DNA of 15,247 nucleotides, from contig CBFGJP010000062.1 of the NCBI GenBank assembly GCA_965649105.1, positions 1 through 15,247 of the forward strand, written 5' to 3'. The notes under the pieces are model-generated. The model was not told the DNA's origin. It saw only the letters and a list, made by a program, of their open reading frames with translations, and searched no databases. A program made the translations under genes and the position numbers. The stretch comes from JAOAFX01 sp965649105 (lineage in GTDB: Bacteria > Hydrothermota > Tepidihabitantia > SM23-42 > JAOAFX01). Of this stretch, positions 6,693-14,618 are shown piece by piece (positions within the stretch are counted from its first letter, which is position 1; each line of letters starts with the position of its first letter).

Positions 6693-7391
6693 ATGGAGGA
6701 AATAAACGGATTAACTTTGAAGTTAGAAGAAGTGAGAGAAATTAGCGAAACCTGGGAGATAAAGGAGCCGTTATCCAAACGTGTTTTTGATATCTTACTT
6801 AGTGGTTTCGGCGTGATTCTTTCTTCATGGCTATGGGCTTTGATTTGGATTGGAATATGGTTTGAAGATGGTTTTCCTTGTTGTATAAAACAATTTCGGA
6901 TTGGGAAGGACGGCAGATTATTTAAGGTGATAAAATTTCGTTCAATGCGTAAAAATGCACTTAATGAGAAGATTAATATCCAAGCAACCGAAAATGATCC
7001 AAGGATAACTTTTATGGGTAGAATTTTACGCAAGACTGCCTTAGATGAATTACCCCAACTAATTAACATTTTTATTGGTGATATGAGTTTTGTTGGACCC
7101 AGGGCACTCCTGCCTGCTGAGATTGAACAAAATGATTGCTATTTACATATCTGGGAGGTTCCTGGTTATGAAAAAAGGATAAAGGTTCGTCCCGGACTTA
7201 CTGGTATCGCCCAGATATTTGCCCCACGGGATTTACCAAGGAAGCACAAATTTAAATATGACCTTCTTTATATTAGAAAAATGAGTTTTCTGCTGGACTT
7301 GAAATTGATAACGATTTCATTTCTTATAACTTTTAAAGGTAATTGGGAACGGAAGAAAAATAAATTGAATTTTTTAAAGGTTTTGAAATGA
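6693..7391 (+). CDS. Polyprenyl-phosphate sugar-1-phosphate transferase (bacterial sugar transferase family)
   Basis: The 232-residue product matches the catalytic module of PglC/WcaJ-type phosphoglycosyl transferases, which load the first sugar phosphate onto undecaprenyl phosphate at the inner membrane. An acidic extension of about 26 residues precedes SKRVFDI. A hydrophobic segment spans about 32-56 (the re-entrant helix). KQFRIGKDGRLFKVIKFRSM lies at about 66-85, ENDPRIT..G..LRKT..DELPQ at 100-122 with the catalytic Asp118-Glu119 pair, GDMSFVGPRA at 129-138 and RPGLTGIAQI at 166-175. There are no N-terminal four-helix membrane segments, so it is the short monotopic form. GGAGG (6683-6687) is 5 nt before ATG 6693 and only 2 nt before the alternative ATG 6690, so I chose 6693. 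The sugar donor cannot be read. Confidence 0.93.
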   Translation: MEEINGLTLKLEEVREISETWEIKEPLSKRVFDILLSGFGVILSSWLWALIWIGIWFEDGFPCCIKQFRIGKDGRLFKVIKFRSMRKNALNEKINIQATENDPRITFMGRILRKTALDELPQLINIFIGDMSFVGPRALLPAEIEQNDCYLHIWEVPGYEKRIKVRPGLTGIAQIFAPRDLPRKHKFKYDLLYIRKMSFLLDLKLITISFLITFKGNWERKKNKLNFLKVLK

Positions 7392-7394
7392 GGC

Positions 7395-7422
7395 TTGACA
7401 GGATAAAAATTTTGATTATAAT
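7395..7422 (+). promoter_or_regulatory. Consensus promoter for the beta-rich/TPR protein gene
   Basis: TTGACA (7395-7400), 16-nt spacer, TATAAT (7417-7422), starting 3 nt after the sugar transferase stop. The predicted start is near 7429. Confidence 0.85.
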
Positions 7423-7444
7423 TTATAATAAATTGGAGAGCAGA

Positions 7445-7483
7445 ATGAATTATTTAGTTAACAAAAAGGGGGTATTATGTTAA
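7445..7483 (+). other. 12-codon leader frame overlapping the next start codon
   Basis: GGAGAG (7435-7440) is 4 nt before ATG 7445, which encodes MNYLVNKKGVLC and stops at 7483, inside the next gene, which begins at 7477. The frame crosses A5G5 (7463-7472). A -1 shift there joins MNYLVNKK to the main frame, giving the hydrophobic main-frame N-terminus a basic N-region. It is either a translationally coupled leader or the true start of the next gene seen through a shift or a base-calling error. Confidence 0.4.
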
Positions 7484-9120
7484 TTACATATCTTGTATTA
7501 ATTTCTCAATTATGTAGAACATCGGGTTATCTTGATATTCCAACCGTGCCACAATATGATATAAGAGGCATGTGGGGAATAACTACTATGTTTTCCCTTC
7601 CTATGTACACCGAAGATCCAAATCCAAATGATAGTATATTTGTTGACCCAAAAGATTTTTCAATGGCGTTTAAATATGGATTTGGGAAAGGAGAGGTTGC
7701 GATCTCTATGTTTACTCCAACAACCTGGGTGGCGAGCGTTAGTTATTTACTTAAAGAGGGAAAAGAAAGTGGAACTGCCTGGTTCTGTGGAGTAGATGAT
7801 ATTTCATATGCTAAACATATCTCAACTGTAGGTGCTGGTGGCAATGATGGAACGATAGAAGAGATAAGTTATCACAAACATATGAATGGCAGGCCCTGGG
7901 AATTGTTTTCGGGTTATATCGCAATGCAGAAGTTTTTTGGCAAAGTGGCAAATTTTGTATTGGGATTGGGTAGAGGTAGATTTGTCGGTTATGGCTGGCG
8001 CAGTCATATATTCAATACTGACTTTCTTGTTCTGGGTAATGATTATAAAACAAAAGACCACTCTTGGTGGGCATTAGGTTTATTTATGGGTGGCTCTTTA
8101 AAATTTCCGTTTGGGCTTGAAGCATCGGTTGAGATGGACGGTAGGGATGCGAATGTAGGTTTGAAATATCACTTTCCAATTGTTACTGCGACAATTGCAC
8201 TTTGTAAAGTTGAATATTTAGGTCATTTCAGACCGTGGTCTCCGCGCTGGACATTTGGCCTTGAAGGGAATAATCGTACTGCGGTATCAGCACCCAAGGT
8301 TGGCTCAATTGAATGTGTAATACATGATCAGACAACAAAAGAATTATTACCCAATTGTGTGGTGGATATTAAAGAGATAAATAAGAGATATCGCGCACCA
8401 GCCGGCACATTCAGTTTGAGCCTGCCTGCAGGAAATTATACGATTACAGTAACTACACCGAACTATGTTGATTACATAGCTAAGGTGAGTGTGAAAGCAG
8501 GTGTGAAGAGCAAATTGGTTTTCAACCTAAAGAAAACAGAAGAGGCAATACAGCGAGAAATTGCAGCAATGGAAAGGGAGAAGTCCATAAAGACATATCT
8601 CTCTCAAGGTAAGATTTATTTCTCTGAAGGTAATCTGAAAGAAGCAAAAAAGGCATTTGAGATGGTTCTTTCCCTGGACCCTGATAATAAAGAGGCAAAG
8701 GATTATCTATCTAATATTGAAACAAGAAGGATTGAACTTATAAATGCCTACTTAACTGAGGCGAGAAATAGAGAGAAGGCTAATGACCTTGCAAAGGCAA
8801 TTGAATTTTATCAAAAGGTGCTTGAACTTGACCCTCAAAATACCGAATCTAATGAGGCAATCAATCGCTTGAAAGCAAAAGTTGCCCAGGAAAAAAAGCC
8901 ACCAACAACGACTAAACCAAAAGAACCCGCCAAGAAAGCAACTGTTGAAGAGATAGAAACACTCTATAAGAAGGGTGTAAGTCTGTTTTCGGCAAATAAT
9001 TTTGATGAGGCATTAAAGGTATTTAACCAGGTGCTTGCCCTTGACCCAAATCACAAAGGTGCAAAGGATTATAAAAAGAGAACCGAAGCAAGACTGAAAG
9101 TCCTTAAGGGCGGCGAGTAA
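7477..9120 (+). CDS. Envelope protein: beta-rich N-domain, carboxypeptidase-regulatory/PEGA-like domain, three TPRs
   Basis: The 547-residue product begins with a hydrophobic stretch (2-12) that may be a signal peptide but lacks basic residues. Residues about 20-265 are rich in Gly, aromatic and alternating polar/apolar strands (for example GLFMGGSLKFPFGLEASVEM and VGLKYHFPIVTATIAL), suggesting an outer-membrane barrel. Residues about 275-352 resemble a carboxypeptidase-regulatory or PEGA-like beta-sandwich (GSIECVIHDQTTKELLPNC, SLPAGNYTITVTTPNY). Three TPR-like units follow at about 374-407, 422-456 and 494-527, each ending in LDP(D/Q/N)(N/H). A Lys/Glu-rich helix and a PPTTTKPKEPAKK linker separate the parts. 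AAAAAGGGGG (7463-7472) precedes the ATG. It may link the outer membrane to periplasmic partners. I do not recognise a named family for the whole protein. Confidence 0.85.
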   Translation: MLITYLVLISQLCRTSGYLDIPTVPQYDIRGMWGITTMFSLPMYTEDPNPNDSIFVDPKDFSMAFKYGFGKGEVAISMFTPTTWVASVSYLLKEGKESGTAWFCGVDDISYAKHISTVGAGGNDGTIEEISYHKHMNGRPWELFSGYIAMQKFFGKVANFVLGLGRGRFVGYGWRSHIFNTDFLVLGNDYKTKDHSWWALGLFMGGSLKFPFGLEASVEMDGRDANVGLKYHFPIVTATIALCKVEYLGHFRPWSPRWTFGLEGNNRTAVSAPKVGSIECVIHDQTTKELLPNCVVDIKEINKRYRAPAGTFSLSLPAGNYTITVTTPNYVDYIAKVSVKAGVKSKLVFNLKKTEEAIQREIAAMEREKSIKTYLSQGKIYFSEGNLKEAKKAFEMVLSLDPDNKEAKDYLSNIETRRIELINAYLTEARNREKANDLAKAIEFYQKVLELDPQNTESNEAINRLKAKVAQEKKPPTTTKPKEPAKKATVEEIETLYKKGVSLFSANNFDEALKVFNQVLALDPNHKGAKDYKKRTEARLKVLKGGE

Positions 9121-9150
9121 ATCAAGGTCAAATGATTTAGTTTATTTTTA

Positions 9151-9178
9151 GTGCCTGCCATAAATGGCAGGCACTTTT
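9151..9178 (+). terminator. Perfect intrinsic terminator
   Basis: GTGCCTGCCA (9151-9160) and TGGCAGGCAC (9165-9174) form an uninterrupted 10-bp stem with a TAAA loop, followed by TTTT. It lies 30 nt after the stop of the TPR protein gene and separates it from the next transcription unit. Confidence 0.93.
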
Positions 9179-9186
9179 GTTAATAA

Positions 9187-9214
9187 TTGACAATTTTAAA
9201 TTTTTGCATAAAAT
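9187..9214 (+). promoter_or_regulatory. Promoter for the 306-residue protein gene
   Basis: TTGACA (9187-9192), 16-nt spacer, TAAAAT (9209-9214), directly after the terminator. The predicted start is near 9221, 7 nt before ATG 9228 of a short leader frame. Confidence 0.8.
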
Positions 9215-9227
9215 CATAATAAGTTTT

Positions 9228-9287
9228 ATGGATATTGAATATCTTCTGATCCAAGGCGAAAGGAGAATTAATGGCATGGTCTGGTAA
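9228..9287 (+). other. 19-codon leader frame overlapping the next start
   Basis: ATG 9228 encodes MDIEYLLIQGERRINGMVW and stops at 9287, overlapping the next gene's first 17 bases. It sits at the same distance from its -10 box (14 nt) as the ATG of the solute-binding protein gene, and close to that of carA (13 nt), so it could be translated as a leaderless peptide. It carries the Shine-Dalgarno of the main gene inside it. Confidence 0.3.
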
Positions 9288-10191
9288 AAATCATCTTGAT
9301 AATCTTGAAGAGATATTAATGAATCTACAGTGGTTGATTCAACCTGACACAGTAATAACTGAATTACCTTTTGACCTTGAATTTCTCAAAAGACCGGACG
9401 TGGAGATTTTTGCCGAGTGGTGCCCACGGGCTGTAAGCAAACAGGAACTTGCAGAAGGAAGATATACAATCAATAAATATCTTGTAAAATTTTTTATTGA
9501 TAAAACATATCCACAGTTATCCGAAGTCGGCAAAAAGGAAAAAATAGATAAAATAATTCAAGATATCCATAAATTCCTTAAAAAGCCGACCTATGAACCG
9601 GTATATTTAAATAATGAAACTATTGAAAAAATTCTTGAAGAAACAAATAATAAACCAGGGGAGACACATGTTGATAAAACAAAGCGGCGGATAAAAGTTG
9701 CAGTCTCGCTACGCTGGCTCCAAAATAAAAGTCTTTTTAATAAACTCAGTGAAAGAACCAGACATTATATCCGCCGCGTTGGAGACCTTTATGGACTTTT
9801 AAGTCAAAATCAACAGATTGATACTACTCAACTGCATAATTATACAATTACTCAAGAAGACCTTTCAACTTTGCTCGATGACTATGAAACCAAAATTGAA
9901 CTAACACTTTTGACTGCTGATCAGGAAATCAAAAAGGCAAAACAACGTATAGGGGGGATAAATTACAATGGCCTTGGTGTTGTTAGAGAACCCTTGAACA
10001 GAATAAAGAAATTCATTGAAAAAAGAATTGAATCTGATTATGATGAAATGGAGCGCTTTAAGGATTCTATATTTATAACGATTATTTTGAATTATATCAA
10101 AGACCCCTATATTCAAAAAACATCGGATGCCAAAAATGTCATCAATCTGGTTGTTCCGATTTATATAAAGTTTAAGAATCTTGATGTATAA
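9271..10191 (+). CDS. Protein of unknown function (306 aa)
   Basis: I do not recognise this protein. It has no signal peptide or membrane segment and looks cytoplasmic and mainly helical, with many Lys/Glu/Asp-rich amphipathic stretches (for example KKEKIDKIIQDIHKFLKKP near 90-108 and EIKKAKQRIGG near 223-233). The N-terminal part contains EIFAEWCPRAVSKQELAEG (about 45-63). The middle has RRIKVAVSLRWLQNKSLFNK and ERTRHYIRRVGDLYGLL (about 137-178), the most basic region and possibly nucleic-acid or membrane-surface facing. The end is more apolar (NVINLVVPIYIKF). ATG 9271 has a good Shine-Dalgarno, AAAGGAGA (9259-9266). It forms its own transcription unit between a terminator and the carA promoter, so context gives no function. 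Confidence 0.8.
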   Translation: MAWSGKNHLDNLEEILMNLQWLIQPDTVITELPFDLEFLKRPDVEIFAEWCPRAVSKQELAEGRYTINKYLVKFFIDKTYPQLSEVGKKEKIDKIIQDIHKFLKKPTYEPVYLNNETIEKILEETNNKPGETHVDKTKRRIKVAVSLRWLQNKSLFNKLSERTRHYIRRVGDLYGLLSQNQQIDTTQLHNYTITQEDLSTLLDDYETKIELTLLTADQEIKKAKQRIGGINYNGLGVVREPLNRIKKFIEKRIESDYDEMERFKDSIFITIILNYIKDPYIQKTSDAKNVINLVVPIYIKFKNLDV

Positions 10192-10204
10192 TTTTACATA
10201 AATA

Positions 10205-10232
10205 TTGACAATTTATAAATTTTTTATATAAT
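10205..10232 (+). promoter_or_regulatory. Consensus promoter of the carAB operon
   Basis: TTGACA (10205-10210), 16-nt spacer, TATAAT (10227-10232). The predicted start near 10239 leaves only about 6 nt before ATG 10245, with no Shine-Dalgarno, which points to a leaderless mRNA. I see no room for a PyrR site or leader attenuator upstream of the gene. Confidence 0.85.
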
Positions 10233-10244
10233 AATAGAAAATTG

Positions 10245-11339
10245 ATGAAGCCGGGAATATTAATTCTTGAAGATGGAACAGTGATTCAGGGTAAAGGGCT
10301 GGGACCTGATAATCTTGTTTATGGGGAACTTGTTTTCAATACTGCAATGACCGGATATGAAGAGGCTTTTACAGACCCTTCTTATACTGGCCAGATCCTT
10401 TTAATGACCTATCCATTGATTGGAAACTATGGATTTGACTTCAAACATCAGGAATCCAAATCTCCAAAGATTCGCGGGCTCGTTATAAAAGAGCCCGCTT
10501 TTTTTTCAACAAATAGCCGAAAGGTTGAAGATTATCTTGAAGAGAATGCATTACCCTGTATATGGGACATTGATACACGCAGATTAACCTTAAAACTGAG
10601 ATATTATGGAACAATGAGGGCGATACTATCGGTTTCCAGTAGAAATATCAATATTGAAAGGTTATTAAGGAAGATAAGAAAGATGCCCCATCCACATTCA
10701 GAAAATCTGGTTAGAAAAGTTTCCTGTAAGAAAGCGATATTTCACAGGGGTAGAAATAAAAGCAAAATTTTGCTCATTGATTGTGGAGTTAAAAAAAGTA
10801 TCATTGATTCCCTTTTAAAATATTCCTCGGTAGTTCAAGTTCCCTACAATACAGATTTTAATACAATAAAAAAATTAAATCCCGATGGCATTGTAATTTC
10901 AAATGGTCCCGGTAATCCGGCACATCCTGAAATCGTAAAAACCACGGTTAAAACACTTAAAAAATTAATAAACGCTGATTATCCTATATTTGGAATATGC
11001 CTGGGACATCAGATATTAGGACTGGCATTCGGTTTAAAAACATATAAATTAAAATTTGGACATCGCGGATATAACCATCCGGTCAAATCTCTAGAAAATA
11101 AAAAAATATATATCACTTCGCAAAATCATGGATATGCAATTTCAAAAGAAACAAAAAATAAAGAGATAATCTTTAATTGGATTAATCTGAATGACGGAAC
11201 TGTTGAGGGTATGCGACACAAATCCCTTCCTGTTTTTTCAGTTCAATTCCATCCTGAGGCATCGCCAGGTCCTTACGATACTTCATTCCTTTTTGAAGAG
11301 TTTTTCAAAATATTAAATGCCGAGAAGAAAGGATATTAA
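10245..11339 (+). CDS. carA: Carbamoyl-phosphate synthase, glutamine-hydrolysing small subunit
   Basis: CarA releases ammonia from glutamine and channels it to CarB for carbamoyl phosphate, the precursor of pyrimidines and arginine. The 364-residue product has the N-terminal CPSase small-subunit domain (LEDGTVIQGKGLG, ELVFNTAMTGYEEAFTDPSY, TYPLIGNYG, IDTRRLTLKLRYYGTMRA). A class I glutamine amidotransferase domain follows: ISNGPGNP about 218-225, GICLGHQ with catalytic Cys252, TSQNHGYAI about 291-299, and QFHPEASPGP with His336 and Glu338. The catalytic triad is intact and the length is normal. I chose ATG 10245 over the adjacent TTG 10242. The stop lies 23 nt inside carB, so the two are translationally linked. 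An unusually strong terminator-like hairpin lies inside the coding sequence at codons about 77-88. Confidence 0.97.
   Translation: MKPGILILEDGTVIQGKGLGPDNLVYGELVFNTAMTGYEEAFTDPSYTGQILLMTYPLIGNYGFDFKHQESKSPKIRGLVIKEPAFFSTNSRKVEDYLEENALPCIWDIDTRRLTLKLRYYGTMRAILSVSSRNINIERLLRKIRKMPHPHSENLVRKVSCKKAIFHRGRNKSKILLIDCGVKKSIIDSLLKYSSVVQVPYNTDFNTIKKLNPDGIVISNGPGNPAHPEIVKTTVKTLKKLINADYPIFGICLGHQILGLAFGLKTYKLKFGHRGYNHPVKSLENKKIYITSQNHGYAISKETKNKEIIFNWINLNDGTVEGMRHKSLPVFSVQFHPEASPGPYDTSFLFEEFFKILNAEKKGY
10474..10506 (+). terminator. Intrinsic-terminator-like hairpin inside the carA coding sequence
   Basis: GCGGGCTC (10474-10481) and GAGCCCGC (10491-10498) form a perfect 8-bp GC-rich stem with a 9-base loop, followed immediately by eight Ts (10499-10506). 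It lies about 235-265 nt after the predicted start, on the coding strand, within codons for RGLVIKEPAFF. A ribosome following RNA polymerase closely would prevent it from folding. It is therefore a candidate translation-coupled attenuator or polarity site rather than an ordinary end of transcript. Confidence 0.75.
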
Positions 11340-14300
11340 AAAGGTCTTAATCATTGGTTCTGGACCGATTATCATCGGACAGGCTGCAGAATTTGATTTT
11401 TCAGGTTCTCAGGCGAGCAGGGCACTGCGCGAAGAAGGATTCAAAACCATCATTGTCAATTCCAATCCGGCAACGATTCAGACCGACCTTGAGACTGCAG
11501 ATATTGTCTATATCGAACCCCTGACACCAGAAATTTTAACAAAAATCATTAAGAAAGAGAGACCGGAAGGACTTTTACCTGGCTTTGGTGGACAGACTGG
11601 ATTGAATCTATCCTATGAACTGGCGCGACAGGGTATTCTTGAAAAATATAAAGTAGAATTACTTGGTTCAAATCTTCAGACGATTGAGATGGCAGAGAAC
11701 AGGGATTATTTTCGTGCGCTTATGAATAGAGTTGGCGAGCCTATACCTCGTAGTTTCGCTGTGCATAGTTATGATGAGGCGCGTAAAGTCTTGAAAGATA
11801 TGAACTTTCCTGTTTTAATTAGGCCTGCCTATACACTTGGTGGCACCGGAAGTAGTGTCGTATATGATAACGAACAATTCTATGATGCAGTAATGACAGG
11901 ATTATTTCGTTCACCGATTAAACAGGTGCTAATCGAAGAAAGTGTTTTGGGCTGGAAAGAATATGAATATGAGGTAATGCGCGATAATAACGACAATTGC
12001 ATTATAATCTGTAGTATGGAAAATATTGACCCGATGGGAATACATACTGGTGAAAGTATGGTGGTTGCGCCAGCACAGACTCTGTCGGATAAACAACACC
12101 AGATATTGCGCAGCGCTTCAATTAAAATTATTCGCGCTTTAAAAATTGCTGGTGGTTGTAATATTCAGTTTGCGGTAAATCCTGAAAAATGGGAATATCG
12201 GGTTATTGAGGTCAATCCACGGGTATCGCGTTCTTCTGCCTTGGCATCAAAGGCGACCGGTTATCCAATTGCCCGGGTGAGTGCAAAGATAGCGGTTGGA
12301 TACAACCTTGATGAAATCCCCAACGCCATTACAAAAAAGACTGTAGCAGGATTTGAACCAGCACTTGATTATGTTGTAGTAAAAATTCCGCGCTGGCCAT
12401 TTGATAAATTTCCTACTTGTGACCGCAGGATTGGAACCCAGATGAAATCTACTGGCGAAGTGATGGCAATAGGCTCCACCATAGAAGAAGCACTGCTGAA
12501 GGCAATACGCTCGCTTGAGATTGATAAATGTGGTCTTGAACCTGACAACTGGAAAGAATATGAATTGATAAGAGAATTACAAGAGCCGACAGACCGCTTT
12601 ATCTTTGCAGTTGCCGAGGCCATTCGTCGAGGATATACAAAAAAGAAGATATCTGAACTCAGCAAGGTAGATGAATTCTTTGTATCAAAAATTGAAAATA
12701 TTGTCAAAGTGGAAAAATTAATTAAAAAACAGGATGTGTCATTGCAATTACTTACTATGGCAAAGAAGATGGGATTTAGTGATGATTACATAAGTAAAAT
12801 ATCAGGGATTAAGCGGGATGAGATAATGGCAAAACGCATTGAAAGTAACATTATTCCTGTATTCAATATTGTAGATACCTGTGCTGGTGAATTTGAGGCG
12901 TATACACCGTATTATTATTCAACATACTGGGGCGAGACAGATAATAAAAAGATAAGACACAGAAATAAAAAAAATATTTTGATCGTTGGTTCTGGTCCAA
13001 TAAGGATAGGGCAGGGGATTGAGTTTGATTATTGTTGTGTCCATTCGGCAATTGCATTAAAAGAGATGGGTTATGAAGCGATAATTATTAATAATAATCC
13101 TGAGACTGTCTCCACTGACTTTGATGTATCATCCCGGCTTTATTTTGAACCGTTGAGACTTGAAGATGTATTAAATGTAATATTTAAAGAAGAACCTTAT
13201 GGAGTAATTTTACAATTTGGTGGGCAGACATCGGTTAATCTTGCGGTGCCATTATATAATGCACTGAAAAAATATGGATTAAAGACAAAAATACTTGGAA
13301 CGAGCCCTTCGAATATGAATCTTGCCGAAGACCGTAAGGCTTTTTCAGTAATTCTAAAACAATTAAATATCTTTCAACCACCCTTTGCTACAGGTTTTAG
13401 TTTTGAGGAAGTAAAAGACATTGCAAGAAATATTGGTTATCCAGTACTTGTCCGTCCGAGCTATGTTCTCGGTGGCAGAGCAATGGAGATAATCTATGAT
13501 GAGTTGGAACTTGAAAAATATGTAAGACTGGCAGCAAAAGTTTCTCCAGAACATCCAATCCTGGTTGATAAATATATTACAAATGCAACAGAGGTCGATG
13601 TTGATGCACTATGCGATGGAAAGGATGTCTTCATTGCAGGAATAATGGAACATATTGAACAGGCAGGTGTCCATTCAGGTGACTCATATTGTGTGATTCC
13701 TCCGAAAAGTTTGTCAAAAAAAACTATAGACGAAATCAAAAGGATTGTTTATGAGATTGCAGTTGCTCTAAAGACCGTTGGTTTAATAAATATACAATTA
13801 GCAGTTCAGAATGGAACAGTTTATGTTCTTGAGGCAAATCCGAGGGCATCAAGGACAGTGCCCTATGTATCAAAGACAATAGGTATTCCATTAGCGAAGA
13901 TGGCTACACGGATAATGCTTGGTTATACAATCAAAGAACTCAATCTTCCTGACGAAACAAAATTAAATTTCATATCTGTAAAAGGCCCGGTATTTCCTTT
14001 TCTTAAATTACCTGGTGTTGACCCCATTCTCGGTCCGGAAATGAAATCTACGGGAGAAGTTATGGCTATAGATAGAACATTTGGTGGTGCATATTACAAG
14101 GCAATCCTTGCCGATAATAAATTTGCAAGTTCAGGAACGGTGTATATAACAGTGAGAGACGAAGATAAAAAAGAGATAGTTAAAATTGCGAAAGAATTAA
14201 ATGAACTCGGTTTCAAAATTGTTGCAACGAGGGGAACTGCTCAATATCTACGTGAAAACGGCATAAATGTTGAGACTGTTTATAGAATAAGTGAACATAA

Positions 14301-14532
14301 ATCACCCAATGCACTTGATATGATGAGAAAGGGTAAGATAGATTTGATTATTAACACTCCGACGATGAATTACAGTGCAAAAAGGGATGGTTATACAATG
14401 CGCCGCCTTGCGGTAGAATTAAATATTCCATTTATTACTGCCTTAAATTCCGCCTATGCTGAGATTGAGGCAATAAAATTTGCCCGCAAAGGAAAGATGC
14501 AGATAAAGCCAATTAATGAATTTAAAAAATGA
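11317..14532 (+). CDS. carB: Carbamoyl-phosphate synthase large subunit
   Basis: CarB makes carbamoyl phosphate from bicarbonate, ammonia and two ATP. The 1071-residue product has the full duplicated layout: a first half beginning KKVLIIGSGPIIIGQAAEFD, with PAYTLGGTGSS and VIEVNPRVSRSSALASKATG; an oligomerisation region; and a second half beginning KNILIVGSGPIRIGQGIEFD, with PSYVLGGRAMEI and LEANPRASRTVPYVSKTIG. A C-terminal MGS-like allosteric domain follows (about 940-1071; ATRGTAQYLRENG, INTPTMNYSAKRDGYTMRR). Length is normal (the E. coli enzyme has 1073 residues). ATG 11317, within carA, puts MPRRKDIKK exactly where the family starts. The ribosome site is weak, consistent with coupling to carA. 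The MGS domain suggests nucleotide feedback control of the enzyme. No terminator is evident after the stop. Confidence 0.97.
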   Translation: MPRRKDIKKVLIIGSGPIIIGQAAEFDFSGSQASRALREEGFKTIIVNSNPATIQTDLETADIVYIEPLTPEILTKIIKKERPEGLLPGFGGQTGLNLSYELARQGILEKYKVELLGSNLQTIEMAENRDYFRALMNRVGEPIPRSFAVHSYDEARKVLKDMNFPVLIRPAYTLGGTGSSVVYDNEQFYDAVMTGLFRSPIKQVLIEESVLGWKEYEYEVMRDNNDNCIIICSMENIDPMGIHTGESMVVAPAQTLSDKQHQILRSASIKIIRALKIAGGCNIQFAVNPEKWEYRVIEVNPRVSRSSALASKATGYPIARVSAKIAVGYNLDEIPNAITKKTVAGFEPALDYVVVKIPRWPFDKFPTCDRRIGTQMKSTGEVMAIGSTIEEALLKAIRSLEIDKCGLEPDNWKEYELIRELQEPTDRFIFAVAEAIRRGYTKKKISELSKVDEFFVSKIENIVKVEKLIKKQDVSLQLLTMAKKMGFSDDYISKISGIKRDEIMAKRIESNIIPVFNIVDTCAGEFEAYTPYYYSTYWGETDNKKIRHRNKKNILIVGSGPIRIGQGIEFDYCCVHSAIALKEMGYEAIIINNNPETVSTDFDVSSRLYFEPLRLEDVLNVIFKEEPYGVILQFGGQTSVNLAVPLYNALKKYGLKTKILGTSPSNMNLAEDRKAFSVILKQLNIFQPPFATGFSFEEVKDIARNIGYPVLVRPSYVLGGRAMEIIYDELELEKYVRLAAKVSPEHPILVDKYITNATEVDVDALCDGKDVFIAGIMEHIEQAGVHSGDSYCVIPPKSLSKKTIDEIKRIVYEIAVALKTVGLINIQLAVQNGTVYVLEANPRASRTVPYVSKTIGIPLAKMATRIMLGYTIKELNLPDETKLNFISVKGPVFPFLKLPGVDPILGPEMKSTGEVMAIDRTFGGAYYKAILADNKFASSGTVYITVRDEDKKEIVKIAKELNELGFKIVATRGTAQYLRENGINVETVYRISEHKSPNALDMMRKGKIDLIINTPTMNYSAKRDGYTMRRLAVELNIPFITALNSAYAEIEAIKFARKGKMQIKPINEFKK

Positions 14533-14618
14533 TGGTTATTATCCACCTGTCTTTGTCACTCCTTTGATTTTAAATAAAGATATTGTATGATGTATTTAAT
14601 TGCAAGAAAACCTGTTAG

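Noticed and set aside
6015..7069. Minus-strand frames at 6015-6311, 6224-6508 and 6674-7069
   Set aside because: They are antisense to the well-supported epimerase and sugar transferase, with low-quality composition.
10211..10226. AATTTATAAATTTTTT palindrome after the 306-residue protein gene as a terminator
   Set aside because: The stem is short and all A/T, and it coincides with the carA promoter spacer.
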